DNA from: Haloarcula pelagica
GTDB taxonomy: Archaea; Halobacteriota; Halobacteria; Halobacteriales; Haloarculaceae
Length of the DNA stretch: 64,000 nucleotides
Reading direction: 5' to 3'
Assembly (NCBI RefSeq): GCF_030127105.1
Contig: NZ_CP126161.1
Location: forward strand, 3,286,001 to 3,350,000
Part shown: positions 43,324 to 50,402 of the stretch, piece after piece
How positions within the stretch are numbered: position 1 is the stretch's first letter
Layout: every line of letters begins with the position of its first letter
The notes under the pieces: generated by a model
The model's input: only the letters and a program-made list of their open reading frames with translations
The model's database searches: none
Told to the model about the DNA's origin: nothing
Position numbers and translations under genes: made by a program

Positions 43324-44076
43324 ATGACTGCTTCGAACGGCGGAATGACCAGGCGCCAGGCGCTCGCCCTCGGCGGCGCAGCCCTGGGGAGCGTCGCCCT
43401 CGGGAGTTCGACGGTACTGGGACAGGCTGACGGCAGCAGGGAATACCGCGTCACCGTCGCGAACCTGACGCGGGGACAGCCGTTCACCCCGCCTGCGGTC
43501 GCCGCACACCAGCCGAGCGTCGAAGTGTTCGCGGTCGGTGACGAGGCCAACGAGGCGACCCAACAGGTCGCGGAGAACGGGGACCTCGGGCCGCTGCAGA
43601 ACCTCATCGACGACACGAACGCGATTCGCGGCGCGGCCGTCGCCAGCGACCCGCTGGTCCCGGAAGAGGACCCCGGTGACACCGGCCTGCCGTACTACGC
43701 GGAACTGACCGTCCAAGCGGACTCCAGTGCCGCGTACTTCACGTTTCTCAGCATGCTCGTCGCGACCAACGACGGGATCGTCGGACTCGACACCGTCCCG
43801 TTCCCCACACAGACCAACGCGTCCCGGACCTACTTCGCAAACGGCTACGATGTCGGTACGGAACAGAACACGGAGCTGTTCGCCGACCTCGTCCCGCCGG
43901 CGAAGACGCTCATCCTGGGCGGGCAACCGGAGGGTGTCGCCGAGAGCGACCCCGACCTGGCCGAAGAGGGCGTCATCCGCCCGCACCCGGGGATCACGGG
44001 GGTCGGAAACCTCCCGGTCTCGGTGTACGACTGGCGCGAACCGGCCGCGCTGGTCCAGGTCGAGCGCCTCGGGTAA
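43324..44076 (+). CDS. Tat-exported Spondin-domain protein
   Basis: A 250-aa secreted protein: Tat signal TRRQALALGGAALGS then ALGSSTVLGQA, with a likely cleavage after AQA-like residues near 35. The mature part starts YRVTVANLTRGQPFTPP and contains AVGDEANEATQQVAENGDL, FLSMLVATNDGIVGLD and ends RPHPGITGVGNL..DWREPAALVQVERLG. This is the Spondin_N pattern, known in eukaryotic cell-matrix proteins and scattered bacteria. It probably binds something outside the cell; nothing more can be said. Other in-frame starts are GTG at 43309 and ATG at 43345. Confidence 0.85.
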   Translation: MTASNGGMTRRQALALGGAALGSVALGSSTVLGQADGSREYRVTVANLTRGQPFTPPAVAAHQPSVEVFAVGDEANEATQQVAENGDLGPLQNLIDDTNAIRGAAVASDPLVPEEDPGDTGLPYYAELTVQADSSAAYFTFLSMLVATNDGIVGLDTVPFPTQTNASRTYFANGYDVGTEQNTELFADLVPPAKTLILGGQPEGVAESDPDLAEEGVIRPHPGITGVGNLPVSVYDWREPAALVQVERLG

Positions 44077-44152
44077 CGTCCGGCCGACGGGGCGGTCGAA
44101 GCGTCGGGCTACGAGCCACCGTCTCGAGTGGTTCCTCTATGAGAATGATTTC

Positions 44153-44167
44153 TTTTGGAAACCAAAA
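44153..44167 (+). promoter_or_regulatory. Inverted repeat upstream of dpsA
   Basis: TTTTGG-AAA-CCAAAA lies 51-65 bases before the dpsA ATG, upstream of the TATA-like TCTTTAAG (44188-44195) that is 26 bases before the start. It does not match the TTAGGnnnnCCTAA boxes found elsewhere, so dpsA may answer to another regulator, or to oxidative rather than iron signals. Confidence 0.45.
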
Positions 44168-44217
44168 ATCGTTTTCTACTAAGACAATCTTTAAGTGAGT
44201 CTGCCGAGTAGTACGGG

Positions 44218-44754
44218 ATGAACATGGCGACCCAAGAACACGTCCGGCGGGAGTTTGGCACAGTCGAGGAAAACGAACTCCGGCTCGACCGGGAGAAGTC
44301 CGAGCAGATCGTCACCGCGCTCAACCAGGACCTCGCGGACACGTACACGCTGTACCACCAGTTGAAGAAACACCACTGGAACGTCGAGGGGGCCGAGTTC
44401 CGTGACCTGCATCTGTTCCTCGGCGAAGCAGCCGGAAACGCCGAGGAGGCCGCAGACGAACTCGCGGAACGCGCACAGGCGCTGGGCGGTACGCCGGTCG
44501 CCGGCGGGAAGGCACAGGAGGAACACGCGACCGTCGAACCCGAGGGCCAGGATGTCTACGACATCCGGACTTCCCTGGAGAACGACCTGGCGATGTTCGG
44601 CGACGTGATCGAGTCGCTGCGAGACCACATCGAACTCGCGGAGAACCTCGGCGACCACGCGACCGCCCAGATCCTCCGGGAGATCATCGTCCAGACGGAG
44701 GAAGACGCCCACCACGTCGAACACTACCTCGAAGACGACACGCTGGTCCAGTAA
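44218..44754 (+). CDS. dpsA: DNA-protecting ferritin-like protein DpsA
   Basis: The 178-aa Dps protein forms a 12-mer that oxidises and stores iron and shields DNA. Ferroxidase-site residues are seen at the dimer interface: KHHWNVEGAEFRDLHLFLGEAA (His, Asp and Glu). A late HATAQILREIIVQTEEDAHHVEHYLEDD helix is typical of the haloarchaeal DpsA. The ATG at 44218 has a TATA-like box 26 bases upstream; the second ATG at 44224 is possible. The iron-regulated genes next to it support an iron role. Confidence 0.95.
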   Translation: MNMATQEHVRREFGTVEENELRLDREKSEQIVTALNQDLADTYTLYHQLKKHHWNVEGAEFRDLHLFLGEAAGNAEEAADELAERAQALGGTPVAGGKAQEEHATVEPEGQDVYDIRTSLENDLAMFGDVIESLRDHIELAENLGDHATAQILREIIVQTEEDAHHVEHYLEDDTLVQ

Positions 44755-44805
44755 CGTCGTCCCGGTAGCCGCTGACCTGTCTTTTCGGAGAACGCAGAGA
44801 CCAGC

Positions 44806-44961
44806 CTAGCGTCGGAGGTCGACGGTGAGGTCCGTGGAGATCCAGCCGTCGGTGTTCCCGTCCTCGGTGAACACGGTTCGCTCTTGGCCACAGTCAAGCG
44901 CCGTCACCAGTGGCGAGTCCGTATCGTCCGCCGGCGCGACATCGTCCGTCTGAGGTGCCAT
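44806..44961 (-). CDS. 51-aa haloarchaeal microprotein under an iron box
   Basis: This small gene encodes 51 acidic residues beginning MAPQTDDVAPADDTDS and ending DGWISTDLTVDLRR. I recall a haloarchaeal DUF7331 with a WISTDxTVDLR ending, which fits. Its function is unknown; the conserved tail WISTDLTVDLR is the likely interacting part. A TTAGGnnnnCCTAA box lies nine bases before its start, between a TATA-like TTTTGTCT and the ATG, so it should be repressed when iron is plentiful. The divergent gene at 45066 shares the control region. Confidence 0.72.
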   Translation of the reverse strand: MAPQTDDVAPADDTDSPLVTALDCGQERTVFTEDGNTDGWISTDLTVDLRR

Positions 44962-44969
44962 TACCGGGA

Positions 44970-44983
44970 TTAGGCAACCCTAA
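44970..44983 (-). promoter_or_regulatory. Iron box (DtxR/IdeR-like operator) 1
   Basis: TTAGGCAACCCTAA, a match to TTAGGnnnnCCTAA, lies between the TATA-like box and the start of the 51-aa gene. DtxR-family repressors bind such repeats with Fe(II). It is also 83-96 bases before the divergent gene at 45066. Confidence 0.75.
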
Positions 44984-44995
44984 AGACAAAAGGGT

Positions 44996-45009
44996 TTTGG
45001 TACGCCTAA
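44996..45009 (+). promoter_or_regulatory. Iron box 2 (one mismatch)
   Basis: TTTGGTACGCCTAA differs at one position from the TTAGGnnnnCCTAA core. It lies 26 bases from box 1 and about 25 upstream of a TATA-like sequence (near 45037-45043) before the gene at 45066. Two boxes two to three helical turns apart allow cooperative binding. Confidence 0.55.
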
Positions 45010-45065
45010 TCACGGACAACGACCCGACAGGCGAACTTTTGTATCCGACCCTGTTACGAGGACAC

Positions 45066-45677
45066 ATGAGTGGACGTTCCGACGAGGACATCACCGCCCT
45101 GTTGACCGACCTCGTCTCGACGCTGCGGGAGCTAGAGACGGAGGTCGAACCGACGACCGAGAGCGGACTCCCCCGTCCGCCGACACCGGAGGAACTGCTG
45201 CGCTTTACGAGCGACGTGACGATCCCGGCGGCCATCCTGATCCTGAAGACGAACATCCAGGCACTCAAGCTGCTCCGTCGCGCGCTTCGGATGGCCGAAG
45301 GACGCCCCACGTCGACGGGGTCGGCGTCCGCCGAAGTAAAAGATCGGGCGACCAAACTGAGCAAGGCGACGCTCTCCCGCCTCGACGAGGCACTCACAGA
45401 CATCCAGAGTGCCGTCGAGGGCCGACCCGAAGACGAGGAGGCCCGCGAACTGCTTGCGGAGGCCCGCAAACTCCGCTCGGACCTCGAAGACCGACTCGAC
45501 GAGGAGGCGCCAGAGACCAACGGCGAGGTCCCGACCGGGGACGACGAGCCCGACGACGTTGCCGTCGATGTCGAGGCCGAACTCCGATCGATCAAGGACG
45601 ACCTCGACGATATCGACCCCCCTGACGACGCTTCAGACGACGAAAACGGGGACGAGAGCGACGGTGACGACGCCTGA
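45066..45677 (+). CDS. Haloarchaeal DUF7547-like protein, likely iron-regulated
   Basis: A 203-aa acidic protein. The N-terminus is helical (ITALLTDLVSTLRELETEVEP), then the conserved core LPRPPTPEELLRFTSDVTIPAAILILKTNIQALKLLRRALRMAEG in pieces, then a long coiled helix (residues 100-145) and a highly acidic tail. I recall a haloarchaeal DUF7547 with the PRPPTPxELLRFT motif; its role is unknown. The core helix could sit at a membrane or a partner protein. A TTTTGTATCC box 27 bases before the ATG and two iron boxes further up suggest iron control. Confidence 0.75.
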   Translation: MSGRSDEDITALLTDLVSTLRELETEVEPTTESGLPRPPTPEELLRFTSDVTIPAAILILKTNIQALKLLRRALRMAEGRPTSTGSASAEVKDRATKLSKATLSRLDEALTDIQSAVEGRPEDEEARELLAEARKLRSDLEDRLDEEAPETNGEVPTGDDEPDDVAVDVEAELRSIKDDLDDIDPPDDASDDENGDESDGDDA

Positions 45678-45710
45678 GGGGTGACGACAGGGCGCGGTAT
45701 TTTGACAGGA

Positions 45711-45730
45711 AATAAACATAATGTTTTATT
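45711..45730 (+). promoter_or_regulatory. AT-rich imperfect palindrome before the HTH-like pair
   Basis: AATAAACAT-A-ATGTTTTATT runs up to the base before the ATG at 45731, in strongly AT-rich sequence. A TATA-like GGTATTTT (45697-45704) lies about 30 bases upstream. Position and symmetry suggest a binding site for a regulator, possibly one of the two paralogs that follow. Confidence 0.45.
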
Positions 45731-46240
45731 ATGATGGCTACCGATGTACAGGTAGCGATGCCGGAAACAGAGTGTCCCGGAACACGGCGTGTCGAACTGT
45801 TCGTCAGAGGGTCCCTGCCGACACCGTCCCGAAAGCGCCAGGCGGCGGTCGAGGCGGACCTCGAAGAGCTAGCGCGGCGGGGCGCCGTCGACGAGACGAC
45901 CACGACCACCTGGGCGAAGCGGGTCCCGATCGAGGACTGCGGCGCTCGGACCGAGCGTGCCCGGTACAACGAGTTCGCGGCGTGGGCGCGCCAGGCAGGG
46001 GCCACCCTCGCCCCGTTTTTCGACACCCGGCTGTGTTACAGCATGCAGACCGGGGAGAAACGCGAGGAACTGGTCATGCCCGCGATGTGTGTCGCGGTCT
46101 ACGAGGACGGCGACCTCACACGGGTCGCGCCCGCGACGGGCGACGACGGTCCGACCAGCATCGAGGACTGTCTCACCGACCTCGCCGCCCACGCCGAAAC
46201 GGCTCAAAGGGGAACGACGACCGCCTCGACGGCTGACTGA
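45731..46240 (+). CDS. Haloarchaeal HTH-like protein, first of a tandem pair
   Basis: A 169-aa protein of a haloarchaeal family I have seen annotated as HTH-domain (HTH_63-like) proteins. Core: RRVELFVRGSLPTPSRKRQ, then EADLEELARRGAVDETTTTTWAKRV, then ATLAPFFDTR, and a conserved VMPAMCVAVYEDGDLTRVAP. The same pattern recurs in the next gene, so the pair are paralogs. A second ATG follows at 45734. Function unknown; a DNA-binding regulator is an inference from the family label only. Confidence 0.7.
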   Translation: MMATDVQVAMPETECPGTRRVELFVRGSLPTPSRKRQAAVEADLEELARRGAVDETTTTTWAKRVPIEDCGARTERARYNEFAAWARQAGATLAPFFDTRLCYSMQTGEKREELVMPAMCVAVYEDGDLTRVAPATGDDGPTSIEDCLTDLAAHAETAQRGTTTASTAD

Positions 46241-46315
46241 CTATGTTCGGATCGTCCACCGATACGGCTATGCTTTCGACCGACGTAGGACACTCAAAGT
46301 CCGGTGTACGATACC

Positions 46316-46747
46316 ATGACACAATCCAGACGGGCAGCGGTGTACGTCCGTTCGCCCGCCCCAGCGGCAACTGAACAGCGCCAGGAGACGGTTCTCGCCC
46401 GGTTGCGGTCGCTCCGTGACTGCGGTGCTATCGACGACTTCTCGGTGACCTACTGGTTCCGGCAAGCGCTCGACCGCGACGGTGACCCGTCGATGCCTGC
46501 GGTGACGGAACTGGAGGCGTGGGCTGCGGACCACAGTGTCTCGCTCGCCCCCGCGTTCGGTCGACACGAACGGCACAACTGGTACACCGGGATCGACGAC
46601 GCGGTCGTGCGACTCCCGGTCATCTGTCTGGCCGTCTACGAGGACGACGAACTCACGGCGGTGTACCCCCACGTCTGTGACGGTGGTCCCCGCAGCGTCG
46701 CCGACGGGATGGAGCAACTCGAAGCCCAGTGGGGCGTCGAAGTGTAG
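46316..46747 (+). CDS. Haloarchaeal HTH-like protein, second of a tandem pair
   Basis: A 143-aa paralog of the previous gene: RRAAVYVRSPAPAA, then LARLRSLRDCGAIDDFSVTYW, SLAPAFGR and LPVICLAVYEDDELTAVYPHVCDGGP. It lacks the longer tail of its neighbour. I use the ATG at 46316; a GTG at 46304 is possible. The 75-base gap before it has no clear TATA box, so it may share the first gene's promoter. Confidence 0.68.
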   Translation: MTQSRRAAVYVRSPAPAATEQRQETVLARLRSLRDCGAIDDFSVTYWFRQALDRDGDPSMPAVTELEAWAADHSVSLAPAFGRHERHNWYTGIDDAVVRLPVICLAVYEDDELTAVYPHVCDGGPRSVADGMEQLEAQWGVEV

Positions 46748-46808
46748 CGATCAGACGACCTATTCTGTGGCCGGATCGATCGAGACAGCCTTCAGCGGCG
46801 CCGCTCCC

Positions 46809-47192
46809 TCAGACCGGGTCCCACCGGTAGCCGTCCCACGGCTGGCTCTCGGGATTGGCGCTTTTCAGCCCGACCTCGGGATCGCGGAGTTCCTCGACGT
46901 AGACCGGTTCGACGGTGTCGCCGGTCTCGACCTCGTCGGTGGTCACCTGCCCCAGCGCGCGGACGAACTCGTCCGTGAGGTCCAGATCGGAGATGTCGAA
47001 CTCGACGAACGCCAGCGTGTTCGGCTCGCGAACCCCCGGCGGGGTCGCCGTCGATGTGGTCCAGGTGACGACCTCGGCGGTCCGGTCCGCGAGGTCGACG
47101 CTGTCGTCCTGGGACTGGCCGCAGTCGGGACAGCGCGGGTGAGTCGGATACGAGACGTGACCGTTCGGACAGATGCCTGCTTCCAGCGTCAT
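46809..47192 (-). CDS. Zn-ribbon OB-fold (DUF35) protein, partner of the thiolase
   Basis: A 127-aa protein of the DUF35 OB-fold family, with a rubredoxin-like zinc ribbon (ICPNGHVSYPTHPRCPDCG; ligands C8, C22 and C25 with one less typical) and an OB-fold after it. In archaea this protein holds a thiolase and HMG-CoA synthase together and channels acetoacetyl-CoA. Here it overlaps the thiolase gene by four bases, so it is the thiolase's scaffold partner. Note that the first CxxC is CPNGH, so one Cys is replaced by His. Confidence 0.88.
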   Translation of the reverse strand: MTLEAGICPNGHVSYPTHPRCPDCGQSQDDSVDLADRTAEVVTWTTSTATPPGVREPNTLAFVEFDISDLDLTDEFVRALGQVTTDEVETGDTVEPVYVEELRDPEVGLKSANPESQPWDGYRWDPV

Positions 47193-48340
47193 TCTGCGGC
47201 CTCCATGATGGTGGTGATGACACAGTTCCCGAAGCCGCCGACGTTACAGGCCAGCGCGGTCTCGGCGTCGACCTGGCGCGGGCCGGCTTCGCCGACGAGC
47301 TGTTCGTAGATCTCGACGCCCTGTGCGACGCCGCTGGCCCCGAGCGGGTGGCCCTTCGACTTGAGCCCGCCGGAGGTGTTGATCGGCAACTCGCCGTCCT
47401 TCTCGGTGGCGCCGTCCATCGCCATCTCCCAGGCGGTCCCCTGGTCGGCGACGCCGATCCCCTCCAGCTGGAGGAACTCCAGGATCGTGAACATGTCGTG
47501 CAGTTCGGCCACGTCGAGGTCGTCGGGACCGAGGCCGGCCATCTCGTAGGCCTGCTCGCTGGACTTGACGACCCCGCCCATGATCGTCGGATCGTCGCGC
47601 TCGTGGACGACGTGGGTGTCGGTCGCGCCGCCGATCCCGGAGACGACGGCGTACTCGTCTGCGATCTCGGCGGCCCGCTCCTCCGTGGTGAACAGCATCG
47701 CCGCGCTGCCGTCCGTGATCGGACAGAAGTCGTACAGGCGGAGCGGGTCGGCGATGATGGGCGACTCCAGGGCCTTCTCGACGGAGATCTCCTTCTGGAA
47801 CTGCGCGTTCGGGTTGTCGACGCCGTTCTTGTGGTTCTTGACGGCGACCCGGGCGAGTGACTCCCGCGGGGCGTCGAACCGTTCGAGGTAGTGGCGTGCG
47901 GTCAGTCCCGCGAACGAGGGCAGCGTGATCCCGTGTTTGTACTCGTCGGGGTGGGTGATCGAGGCGATGATGTCGGTGGCCTCGCCCGTCGTCTTGTGGG
48001 TCATCTTCTCGCCGCCGACGAGCAGCGTCATGTCGCTGGCGCCGGAGGCGATCGACTGCCAGGCCTCGTAGATGCCCGCCCCACCGGAGGAGGAGGTCTG
48101 ATCCACCCGTTCACTGTACGCCGGCAACACACCGAGATCGTGAGCCAGGGCGTTCATCACGCCCGTCTTGCCCTCGAACTCGCCGCTGGCCATGTTCGAG
48201 ACGTACAGGTGCTCTACCTCGTCGGAGGCGACGCCGGCGTCGTCCAGACACTCCTCGCCCGCCTGCGTGAGCAGTTCCTGGAGCCAGGCGTCGCGTTGCC
48301 CGAACTTCGTCATCGACGCGCCGATTACTGCGACTCCCAT
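47189..48340 (-). CDS. Thiolase family protein without the usual nucleophilic Cys
   Basis: A 383-aa thiolase-superfamily protein (ADDAGVASDEVEHLYVSNM, HPLGASGVAQG, ACNVGGFGNC). In working thiolases the segment RVxxxCASG carries the reactive cysteine; here it reads RVDQTSSSGG, with Ser83 at the Cys position. I think a group of haloarchaeal paralogs shares this change, so it is not a sequencing error, but the catalysis must differ or be lost. It may bind acyl-CoA or act in a complex with the OB-fold protein. The start at 48340 matches the family; an in-frame start at 48382 is not conserved. Confidence 0.88.
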   Translation of the reverse strand: MGVAVIGASMTKFGQRDAWLQELLTQAGEECLDDAGVASDEVEHLYVSNMASGEFEGKTGVMNALAHDLGVLPAYSERVDQTSSSGGAGIYEAWQSIASGASDMTLLVGGEKMTHKTTGEATDIIASITHPDEYKHGITLPSFAGLTARHYLERFDAPRESLARVAVKNHKNGVDNPNAQFQKEISVEKALESPIIADPLRLYDFCPITDGSAAMLFTTEERAAEIADEYAVVSGIGGATDTHVVHERDDPTIMGGVVKSSEQAYEMAGLGPDDLDVAELHDMFTILEFLQLEGIGVADQGTAWEMAMDGATEKDGELPINTSGGLKSKGHPLGASGVAQGVEIYEQLVGEAGPRQVDAETALACNVGGFGNCVITTIMEAAE

Positions 48341-48403
48341 AGCTACGTCCACTCGGGGGTCCCGTGTATTCGTTACGGTCACTCCGGTCGCCTCGCCGTG
48401 CCC

Positions 48404-49216
48404 TCACGCCGACGGGACGATCGCCAGCGACGGCTCCGGTGTCTCTGCTGCCGACACGAGACGGACCGTCCAGCCGTCCACCGTCCGGGTCGCGTCGCCG
48501 AACCGCGGTGGTGGCGACTGCCGCCGGAGGAGCTCGACGGCGATCGGCAGGACGATACAGTCGCCGTCGCGGTCGCGCACCCGGTAGCCGTGGAGCCCCA
48601 CGCGATGGCCGCCACTGGGGGCCGGACCGATCTCGAAGTCCCGCAGGAGATCGGTCGAACGCAACACCGAGAGCGTCTCCCGAACCGGCGTCTCGGTCTC
48701 GGCGGGACCGGGCAGTCGGTCCGCGGTCGCCCGGAGCAGTTCGTACTGTCGCCTGGTCGCATAGTGGCTGTCGATGGCTTCCGCGAGGCTCTCGATCAGC
48801 AACAGCGACAGTCGGTCCCTGTCCGGCGTGGTCTCGGCGGCCTCCAGATACCGGTCCATGACCGTTCGCTGGACGCGCCCGTCCTGCCGAGACAGCGTCT
48901 CCAGCAACGCCGCGGTGATCGAGTGACAGTATTCCGGGAGGTCGTCCGCCGGGAGTCGGCTGTCCGTCGGTGACAGTCCACGGTCACAGGCGATCAGATC
49001 CTGCACCCGGACCGCGGGATCGTACCGCCTGAGTGCGGTCCGATACGCGGTCGCGACGCTCGCGGCCTCCGCCGCCGTCGCCCGCGTCGGGAACTGTAAG
49101 CCGCTGACCGGGACGGGAGAGTGCCCGGTCTTCGCACTCACGACGCGGTAAGGGCCGACGGCGACGCTTAGCTCCGCAAGTCTCGCACGGATGTCGAGCA
49201 GTGTGTGTCCGACCAT
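48404..49216 (-). CDS. Haloarchaeal DUF7551-like protein, first gene downstream of FecCD permease
   Basis: A 270-aa soluble protein beginning MVGHTLLDIRARL, with VGPYRVVSAKTGHSPVPVSGLQFPTRATAAEAASVATAYRTALRRYD seen in pieces, a pattern I recall from haloarchaeal DUF7551. It is helical in the middle and beta-rich at the end (RVRDRDGDCIVLPIAVELL). No signal peptide or ATPase motifs, so it cannot replace the missing ATPase of the transporter upstream. It starts 47 bases after the permease gene and may be co-transcribed with it. Confidence 0.7.
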   Translation of the reverse strand: MVGHTLLDIRARLAELSVAVGPYRVVSAKTGHSPVPVSGLQFPTRATAAEAASVATAYRTALRRYDPAVRVQDLIACDRGLSPTDSRLPADDLPEYCHSITAALLETLSRQDGRVQRTVMDRYLEAAETTPDRDRLSLLLIESLAEAIDSHYATRRQYELLRATADRLPGPAETETPVRETLSVLRSTDLLRDFEIGPAPSGGHRVGLHGYRVRDRDGDCIVLPIAVELLRRQSPPPRFGDATRTVDGWTVRLVSAAETPEPSLAIVPSA

Positions 49217-49262
49217 CGTTAGCTCCCCACCGGTTCCCCGGCCAACAGTTCGGTCACCCGCA

Positions 49263-50396
49263 TCAGATATCACCCAGTCGCTGGTTCTTCCGCAACAGGT
49301 AGAGGAAGTACGGGCCACCCAGGAGCCCCGTGACGATCCCGACGGGTAACTGGATCGGCGACAGGGCCAGCCGCGCACCGACATCGGCCGCCGTCACCAG
49401 CGCCGGTCCGACGAACAGACAGCCGACCAGAAGCCGCCGGTAGTCGCTGCCCACGAGGTTCCGGACGAGATGTGGAACCACCAGCCCCACGAACCCGACG
49501 AGGCCGGCGACGGCGACCGATACCGCGGTCGCGAGGATGGCGACCGCCGAGAGGCCAAAGCGAACCCGTTCGACGCGCATCCCGAGCGATCCCGCCGTCC
49601 GCTCGCCGAGCAGGAGGACGTTCAACTGCCGCGAACCGGCGACAGCGAGGCCAAGCACTAGTAGGGTCCAGGGGAGCGCCAGCCGGACATCGCCCCAGTC
49701 GGTGCTCGTCAGCGACCCCGTCAGCCAGGAGAGGGCGGTCTGGACGACGCCCGTGTTGCCGGCGAAGAAGAACAGCCCGGTCTGGAGCGAGTGACAGATC
49801 GTCGTGACGACGACGCCGGCGAGGATGAGCCGGACGGGACTGGTCCCGTTCTGCCAGGCGATGGCGTACACCAGCAGGAAGGCGGCTGTCCCGCCGGCTG
49901 CGGCCACGAACGGGAGGTAGCCCGAGAGGACCGGCAGGAGGATCAACACCGCCAGGACGGCCAGTCCGGCACCGGAGCTGACCCCCAGGATGTACGGGCT
50001 GGCGAGTTCGTTGCGCGTGACTGCCTGGAAGATGGCGCCGGCGGCGGCGAGGTTCGCACCGACCATCACGCCCACGAAGATCCGCGGGATCCGCAGCTTC
50101 CAGACGATCAGTGTCGTGTTGTCGACCTCGGGGAACGGACCGCCCAACAGGAGGTTCGCGAGCACAGACGGGTTCGCGACGACTGCGGGGTCGAAGACGG
50201 CCTCGAACACCATCCGGTCGGTCATCGCGTAGGAGCCGTAGCGGATCTGGACGAACGCGCTCACGGCCAAGACCACGAGGCTCCCGACGACGACCAGCCC
50301 GAGCTGCCTGTCCCGGAGCGACGCCCACAGCCCGACGGTGTGACCACTGCCCGTCGGCCCTCGCTGTCCCGTCCCGACCTGTGTGTCGTCGCTCAT
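49263..50396 (-). CDS. FecCD-family siderophore/cobalamin ABC permease
   Basis: A 377-aa permease of the BtuC/FhuB/FecCD family with about ten hydrophobic segments. Motifs: IPRIFVGVMVGANLAAAGAIFQAVTRNELASPYILGVSSGAGL (in pieces) and the coupling region LGMRVERVRFGLSAVAILATAVSVAVAG, then GLVVPHLVRNLVGSDYRRLLVGC. It imports Fe(III)-siderophore or a related chelate. No FecE-like ATPase is found anywhere near; the second half of the transporter must be supplied from elsewhere. It follows the binding protein by six bases. Confidence 0.92.
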   Translation of the reverse strand: MSDDTQVGTGQRGPTGSGHTVGLWASLRDRQLGLVVVGSLVVLAVSAFVQIRYGSYAMTDRMVFEAVFDPAVVANPSVLANLLLGGPFPEVDNTTLIVWKLRIPRIFVGVMVGANLAAAGAIFQAVTRNELASPYILGVSSGAGLAVLAVLILLPVLSGYLPFVAAAGGTAAFLLVYAIAWQNGTSPVRLILAGVVVTTICHSLQTGLFFFAGNTGVVQTALSWLTGSLTSTDWGDVRLALPWTLLVLGLAVAGSRQLNVLLLGERTAGSLGMRVERVRFGLSAVAILATAVSVAVAGLVGFVGLVVPHLVRNLVGSDYRRLLVGCLFVGPALVTAADVGARLALSPIQLPVGIVTGLLGGPYFLYLLRKNQRLGDI

Positions 50397-50402
50397 CGGA
50401 CC

